A DNA stretch of 27,558 bases from UCB3 sp964415605 (lineage in GTDB: Bacteria > Chloroflexota > Anaerolineae > Epilineales > Epilineaceae), in the NCBI GenBank assembly GCA_964415605.1, contig CAYQBA010000042.1, positions 1-27,558 of the forward strand, given 5' to 3'. Made by a program: the position numbers and the translations under genes. This document shows, piece after piece, positions 24,095 through 27,558 of the stretch; within the stretch, counting starts at the first letter, position 1; each line of letters opens with the position of its first letter. The notes under the pieces were generated by a model. That model was not told where the DNA came from. It saw only the letters and a program-made list of their open reading frames with translations, and made no database searches.

Positions 24095-24877
24095 TCAACC
24101 TTGGGCGGGGTCGACCGGCACGGGCCACCACGCCACCACGTCCAGCCGGCGGGCGAAGTGCAGGATCGCGGGTGGACCGAGGTCGCCGAAGCCATGCGCA
24201 TCGGCCGCGGTGTTCACGGCGATGTCCGCCGCCGCGGGCTGCAGCGGCCACGCGGCGTGGTGGACGTCCCCACGGTACACCCGGCCGTGCCGGTCGGCGC
24301 CGTAGAGGCAGTAGCGCTCGCTGAGCCAGTGGTCGAGCGTCCCCGGCGGCGCCCGGAACACGTCGCCGGTGGGCCAGTAGCGCGCGACGAGATCGCCCGG
24401 TCCGAGGCGTGGGTCGGTCCGTCGGCTCCGATAGGCCACGCTGTCGCCGCCGCCGGGCGCGCAGTGCATCGCGGCGTGGTAGTACGGCACGTGGAAGAAG
24501 GCCCGGGCGCCCCAGACCGCCAGCCGGCTGGCGGCGTCGAGGCTGAAGAACCACACGCCCGGCTTGCCGCCAGCCACGACGTACGTGCGGATGTTGAGCT
24601 CCGGGAAGGCCGAGACCCACGGCAGCCGCGGCAGCCCGCGCGCACCGACGTCGGCCATCCGAAAGGGGACGACGCTGAGCCAGGCGCGTCCCTCGAAGGT
24701 GTCGACGGCCAGACCCGGCGGGAGGCGGCTGGCGATGAGGCCCGGGTCGATCGGCCAGTGCGCGAAGAGCAGGTCTTGCCAGCTCATCGTCATGACCCAG
24801 GGCCGGTCTGGCAGCGGCCATGGGCGGTGGCCGGCGTCAAGCGGGATGGCGGCCCAATCGGTGCGCGGCGTGCCCAT
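24095..24877 (-). CDS. DUF2071 (YqjF-like) family protein
   Basis: A 260-residue protein, the usual length for the family. Early segments match DUF2071: MSWQDLLFAHWPIDPGLIAS, then LPPGLAVDTFEGRAWLSVVPF, ELNIRTYV and KPGVWFFSLDA. The later half contains FHVPYYHA, ARYWPTG and LDHWLSERYCLY. These proteins are soluble beta-barrels with no established reaction. ATG 24877 is supported by a promoter (24884-24912) that places the transcript start at this codon, making a leaderless message. It lies 47 nt downstream of ybjQ and 101 nt upstream of the VWA gene on the same strand. Confidence 0.92.
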   Translation of the reverse strand: MGTPRTDWAAIPLDAGHRPWPLPDRPWVMTMSWQDLLFAHWPIDPGLIASRLPPGLAVDTFEGRAWLSVVPFRMADVGARGLPRLPWVSAFPELNIRTYVVAGGKPGVWFFSLDAASRLAVWGARAFFHVPYYHAAMHCAPGGGDSVAYRSRRTDPRLGPGDLVARYWPTGDVFRAPPGTLDHWLSERYCLYGADRHGRVYRGDVHHAAWPLQPAAADIAVNTAADAHGFGDLGPPAILHFARRLDVVAWWPVPVDPAQG

Positions 24878-24883
24878 GGCCGA

Positions 24884-24912
24884 AGCTTAGGCGGGATCGC
24901 CGGGGCTGGCAA
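24884..24912 (-). promoter_or_regulatory. Promoter (TTGCCA-17 bp-TAAGCT), leaderless, for the DUF2071 gene
   Basis: On the minus strand TTGCCA (24912-24907) and TAAGCT (24889-24884) are 17 bp apart. Six bases separate the -10 from ATG 24877, so transcription and translation would start together. Confidence 0.5.
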
Positions 24913-24924
24913 GCCCCCGGCCGA

Positions 24925-25257
24925 TCACCCCGCCCGCTCGATGACCACCGCCGTCCCGTAGGCCAGCACCTCGGACACGCCGGGCGCGAGCTCGGTGGCG
25001 TCGTAGTGCATGCCGATGATCGCGTTGGCGCCGAGCTCGTCGGCGTGTTGGACCATCAGGTCGAACGCCTCCTGGCGCGCCTGCTCGCACAGCTCGGTGA
25101 AGATCGAGATGTTGCCGCCCACCAGCTGCTGCAGGCTGGCGCCGAGCGAGCCGACGATGCTGCGCGAGCGCACGGTGATGCCGCGCACGACGCCGAGGTG
25201 CCGCGCGATCTTGTAGCCCTCGAAGCCCAGTCCGGTGGTGATCATGGCCTTGTTCAT
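24925..25257 (-). CDS. YbjQ-family (UPF0145) heavy-metal-binding-domain-like protein
   Basis: A 110-residue protein covering the whole family length. It begins MNKAMITTGLGFEGYKIARH, continues with LGVVRGITVRSRSIVGSLGA, an IGGN-like VGGNISIFTELCEQARQEAF, ADELGANAIIGMHYDATEL, and ends in a strand (VLAYGTAVVIE). This is the pentameric YbjQ fold; family members are called putative heavy-metal-binding but no function is proven. ATG 25257 has GAGGAG at 25267-25272. It lies between the terminator of the upstream propeller gene and the DUF2071 promoter, so it is probably a single transcription unit. Confidence 0.95.
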   Translation of the reverse strand: MNKAMITTGLGFEGYKIARHLGVVRGITVRSRSIVGSLGASLQQLVGGNISIFTELCEQARQEAFDLMVQHADELGANAIIGMHYDATELAPGVSEVLAYGTAVVIERAG

Positions 25258-25310
25258 GTCGGATTTCTCCTCGTCAGGTGTCCTGTGCGGATGCTCCGAT
25301 TGCCGAAAGA

Positions 25311-25343
25311 GGCCGCCGGGCGTGGTTCGCGCGCCCGGCGGCC
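25311..25343 (-). terminator. Rho-independent-type terminator after the Reg_prop gene
   Basis: Perfect 12-bp arms GGCCGCCGGGCG and CGCCCGGCGGCC (25311-25322 and 25332-25343) enclose a 9-nt loop. On the minus strand the stem starts 11 nt after the stop codon and is followed by TCTTTC, a short T-rich tail. It separates this gene from ybjQ. Confidence 0.65.
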
Positions 25344-25354
25344 GGCTCGACCGA

Positions 25355-27558
25355 TCAAGGGCAACCCGCGTGCCACGTCAGCGGGTTGAACAAGCTGTGG
25401 TACGGCACGGCGGGGTGGCTGAGGCTCAGGCACTCGCGCCGCGGGTTGAACGGGCCGACCGGCTTGCCGGGGTCGAGCGGCGCGCGCCAGCCGGCGATCT
25501 GATCCGGGTTGGCAACCGCAGCCGCGATCGCCGCGGGCGGGATGCGATCCTGGACGATCGCGCACACGCAGGCGCTGCCCCAGGGCGGTGTCGGCGTCGC
25601 GGTCGGTTCGACGCCCGGGGTGCCGTCTGGCCAGAGCTCGCTGATGCCCGACAGCGTCGCGATCCACACCCGCCCCGTGCCGTCGGGTGCGACCGCGAAC
25701 ACCGAGTCGTCGATGAGACCGTCGGCCGTCGTGTAGACGATCCACCGACGCCCATCCCAGCGGCTCACCCCGGCAAACGCTTGGTCCTCGGTGGTGGCCA
25801 CCCACACGTTCCCCCGCCCGTCGACGTCGATGCCCCAGGCGTGGTCCGCCGCCAGCCCGTCCGACTTGGTGAACCGGGCCGTCCGGGCGCCGCCCGGCGC
25901 GCTGTCGAACCGCGTCACGCCGGCGCCCGGGCTGCTGCCGACGCCGTCGACGAGCCAGAGGTCCGGGCCGCGCGGGTCGAGCGCGATGTCGTAGACCTTG
26001 TCGCTCGCCAGACCGTCGGCGGTGGTGAAGGTCCTCCACACCTGACCGGCTGGTGCGGCCGGGTCCCAGCGCGTCAGCCCGAGGTCGGTGCCAAACCATA
26101 CCACGTCCCGGCCGCCGCGGCGGTCTACGGCCACGGCGTAGACCCCGTCCTGTGGCAGCCCGTCGCTGGCGCGAAGCACGCGCCAGGCCTGTCCATCAAA
26201 GTGGACAGCGCCGGCGCCGGTGCCGAACCACGCGCCGCCGCGATCGTCGCCCACCGCGCTGAATACCCGCACGGCCGAGCCCACGACATCGGTGATGGCC
26301 TTGGTCTCCCACCGTGCCGCGCCGTCCCGCCACGCCATGCCGACCCGATCCAGCCCCACCCACACCCGGCCCTGGACGTCGACGTCGATGGCGTTCTGGA
26401 CCACCCCGAGGACGTCGCTGCGCGGCAGGCCGGCGTCCGGCCCGTGCCGGATCCAGCGCCGGCCGTCGAACTCGTTGACCACGTTGCCCGGGTCGAGGAA
26501 CGAGAAGTATCCGACCCACAAGTGCCCGTTGGGGGCGACGGCCAGCGCAAACGGCACATGGCTCGACGGCGCGATGTCGGTGTGCGTCTCGCGCCATGCC
26601 GCCCCGTCCCAGCGCGCGATCCCGCGGGTCAGGTCGCCCAGCCAGAGATCACCCGCCGAGTCGACGGTCAAAATCTGACCCTGGCCGTCGATCGCCGTGT
26701 TGCGCTGCAGGGCCAGATCGACGTCGACCCATCCCTGCCCGTCGAACCGGCGGGCGTGCAACCCGTTGACCAGCCACGCGGTGCCGTCGTCGGACAGCAG
26801 GAGCCGCGCGCCGGCCCGCCCGACCAGCTCGCCCGGCCACGTGAGCGCGTCGCCTTCCCAGTGGGCGCCGGACGGCCAGCGCGCCGGGTTGTAGCGCGCC
26901 ACGCCGCTGTCGACCATGGCCCACACGATGCCCGCCGGCGTGATGGCGGCCGGGACGATCGCGGTCGTCGGCGCCAGCCCGTCCAGCGGCACCGGCTCCC
27001 AGCGTGAACCCGCCAGGCGCGCCAGCCCCTGCTCGCCGCCCACCCACGGCGTGCCATCCGGCGCGATGCGGATGCCGAGCAGACGGCCGCCAGGCAGGCC
27101 GGCGGTGACGGCCGCGGGCTGCCAGCGCCGGCCATCGAACTGGAAGAGCTGGCCGTCGGCCACGACCCAGGCTGTGCCGCCGGGCCCGGCGGCGAGGTTC
27201 CCGATCTTGGCGAACGGGACGCCGTCCGCGGCGCCGAACGACCGCCATACCCGGCCGTCGAAACGGCTTGCGCCAAGGGTCTCAGCCCTCGAGATCTGCG
27301 ACGATCGGAGGTGGACCGCCCAGACGTAACCGTCAGGCGCGACCTCGATGACCTGGACGCAATTGCCGCCGAGCCCGTCGTCGCGGGTGAACTGCCGGAC
27401 GGTGCCGGTCCGGCGGTCGTGGCGCACGACGCCGCCGCTGGCGGTGCCAGCCCATGCGACGTCGCGCGTGACGGCCAGCGCGATGACGCAGTCGGCGCAC
27501 GCGTGCGTCCGCCACGTGCCGCCGCGCGCCCCCGGCGCGGGAGATTGGGCGTGGGCGG
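25355..27558 (-). CDS. Secreted Reg_prop beta-propeller protein with Cys-containing C-terminal module (5' end outside window)
   Basis: About 733 residues are visible and the frame stays open to the right edge. The first visible residues, AHAQSPAPG, look like the end of a signal peptide, so little is missing. The body is a series of two-component-regulator-propeller (Reg_prop) repeats of the type DGLxxDxVxxIAxDxxGxxWxGT, e.g. DGLPQDGVYAVAVD, DGLASDKVYDIALD, DGLAADHAWGIDVD and DGLIDDSVFAVAPD; there are enough for one or two propellers. Reg_prop domains usually sense ligands ahead of kinases, but no kinase or transmembrane helix follows. A PTATPTPP linker leads to a roughly 70-residue end module with four Cys (CVCAIV, RRECLSL, HAGCP) and YHSLFNPLTW. 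A GTG at 27427 is internal and not the start, because repeat sequence continues upstream of it. Confidence 0.86.
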   Translation of the reverse strand, partial: AHAQSPAPGARGGTWRTHACADCVIALAVTRDVAWAGTASGGVVRHDRRTGTVRQFTRDDGLGGNCVQVIEVAPDGYVWAVHLRSSQISRAETLGASRFDGRVWRSFGAADGVPFAKIGNLAAGPGGTAWVVADGQLFQFDGRRWQPAAVTAGLPGGRLLGIRIAPDGTPWVGGEQGLARLAGSRWEPVPLDGLAPTTAIVPAAITPAGIVWAMVDSGVARYNPARWPSGAHWEGDALTWPGELVGRAGARLLLSDDGTAWLVNGLHARRFDGQGWVDVDLALQRNTAIDGQGQILTVDSAGDLWLGDLTRGIARWDGAAWRETHTDIAPSSHVPFALAVAPNGHLWVGYFSFLDPGNVVNEFDGRRWIRHGPDAGLPRSDVLGVVQNAIDVDVQGRVWVGLDRVGMAWRDGAARWETKAITDVVGSAVRVFSAVGDDRGGAWFGTGAGAVHFDGQAWRVLRASDGLPQDGVYAVAVDRRGGRDVVWFGTDLGLTRWDPAAPAGQVWRTFTTADGLASDKVYDIALDPRGPDLWLVDGVGSSPGAGVTRFDSAPGGARTARFTKSDGLAADHAWGIDVDGRGNVWVATTEDQAFAGVSRWDGRRWIVYTTADGLIDDSVFAVAPDGTGRVWIATLSGISELWPDGTPGVEPTATPTPPWGSACVCAIVQDRIPPAAIAAAVANPDQIAGWRAPLDPGKPVGPFNPRRECLSLSHPAVPYHSLFNPLTWHAGCP

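Noticed and set aside
25235..27007. Long plus-strand open frame opposite the Reg_prop gene
   Set aside because: The minus strand shows regular propeller repeats and a terminator after its stop; the plus-strand translation has no domain.
1..27558. tRNA, rRNA, CRISPR array, insertion sequence or integrase
   Set aside because: I saw no cloverleaf-like run, no regularly spaced repeats, no transposase or integrase motif, and no terminal inverted repeats around the duplicated operons, so a mobile origin of the duplication is not supported.

Overview
The window is very GC-rich DNA carrying about 18 protein genes and no recognisable RNA gene, insertion sequence, prophage or CRISPR array. The style of the secreted proteins points to Chloroflexota, probably an Anaerolineae-like lineage. 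It shows in LVIVD-type, SBBP and Reg_prop beta-propellers, Pro/Thr-rich linkers, a short hydrophobic-Leu-Pro motif before VWA domains, and DUF5671 membrane repeats. This assignment is inferred from protein style; no marker gene is present.

Layout, left to right. (1) A truncated minus-strand secreted protein with a peptidase-MA-like fold but no HExxH diverges from a two-gene plus-strand membrane operon (anchored NTF2/DUF4878-like protein, then a DUF5671-repeat protein). The latter converges with comF. (2) A long secreted fusion of a seven-repeat SBBP propeller and a di-haem cytochrome/DHOR domain. (3) At 7.8-12.5 kb on the minus strand, an operon sigma1 -> single-pass membrane protein -> secreted LVIVD propeller with VWA domain. 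(4) At 12.6-16.1 kb on the plus strand, a copper-type cluster: a small His-rich protein, an FixH/YtkA-like protein with a His/Asp-rich insert, and a CopC-CopD-YtkA-like-cytochrome c fusion. (5) At 16.3-20.95 kb on the plus strand, a second copy of the sigma -> membrane protein -> LVIVD/VWA operon. (6) At 21-24 kb, a lipoprotein and a third VWA protein with an intact metal site. (7) At 24-27.6 kb on the minus strand, a DUF2071 protein, a YbjQ protein and a truncated Reg_prop propeller protein with its own terminator.

The most striking feature is the pair of paralogous three-gene operons lying in opposite orientation on either side of the copper cluster. Both use ATGA stop/start overlaps at both internal junctions, so the three proteins are probably made together. 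Each pairs an ECF-type sigma factor with a membrane protein that has an anti-sigma-like layout, a cytoplasmic tail and an extracellular carboxypeptidase-regulatory-like domain, plus a large exported propeller/VWA protein. I infer a surface-signalling module, possibly linked to copper or redox state; this is untested. Promoters share a TGn-TAtacT extended -10 pattern, and at least two genes look leaderless.
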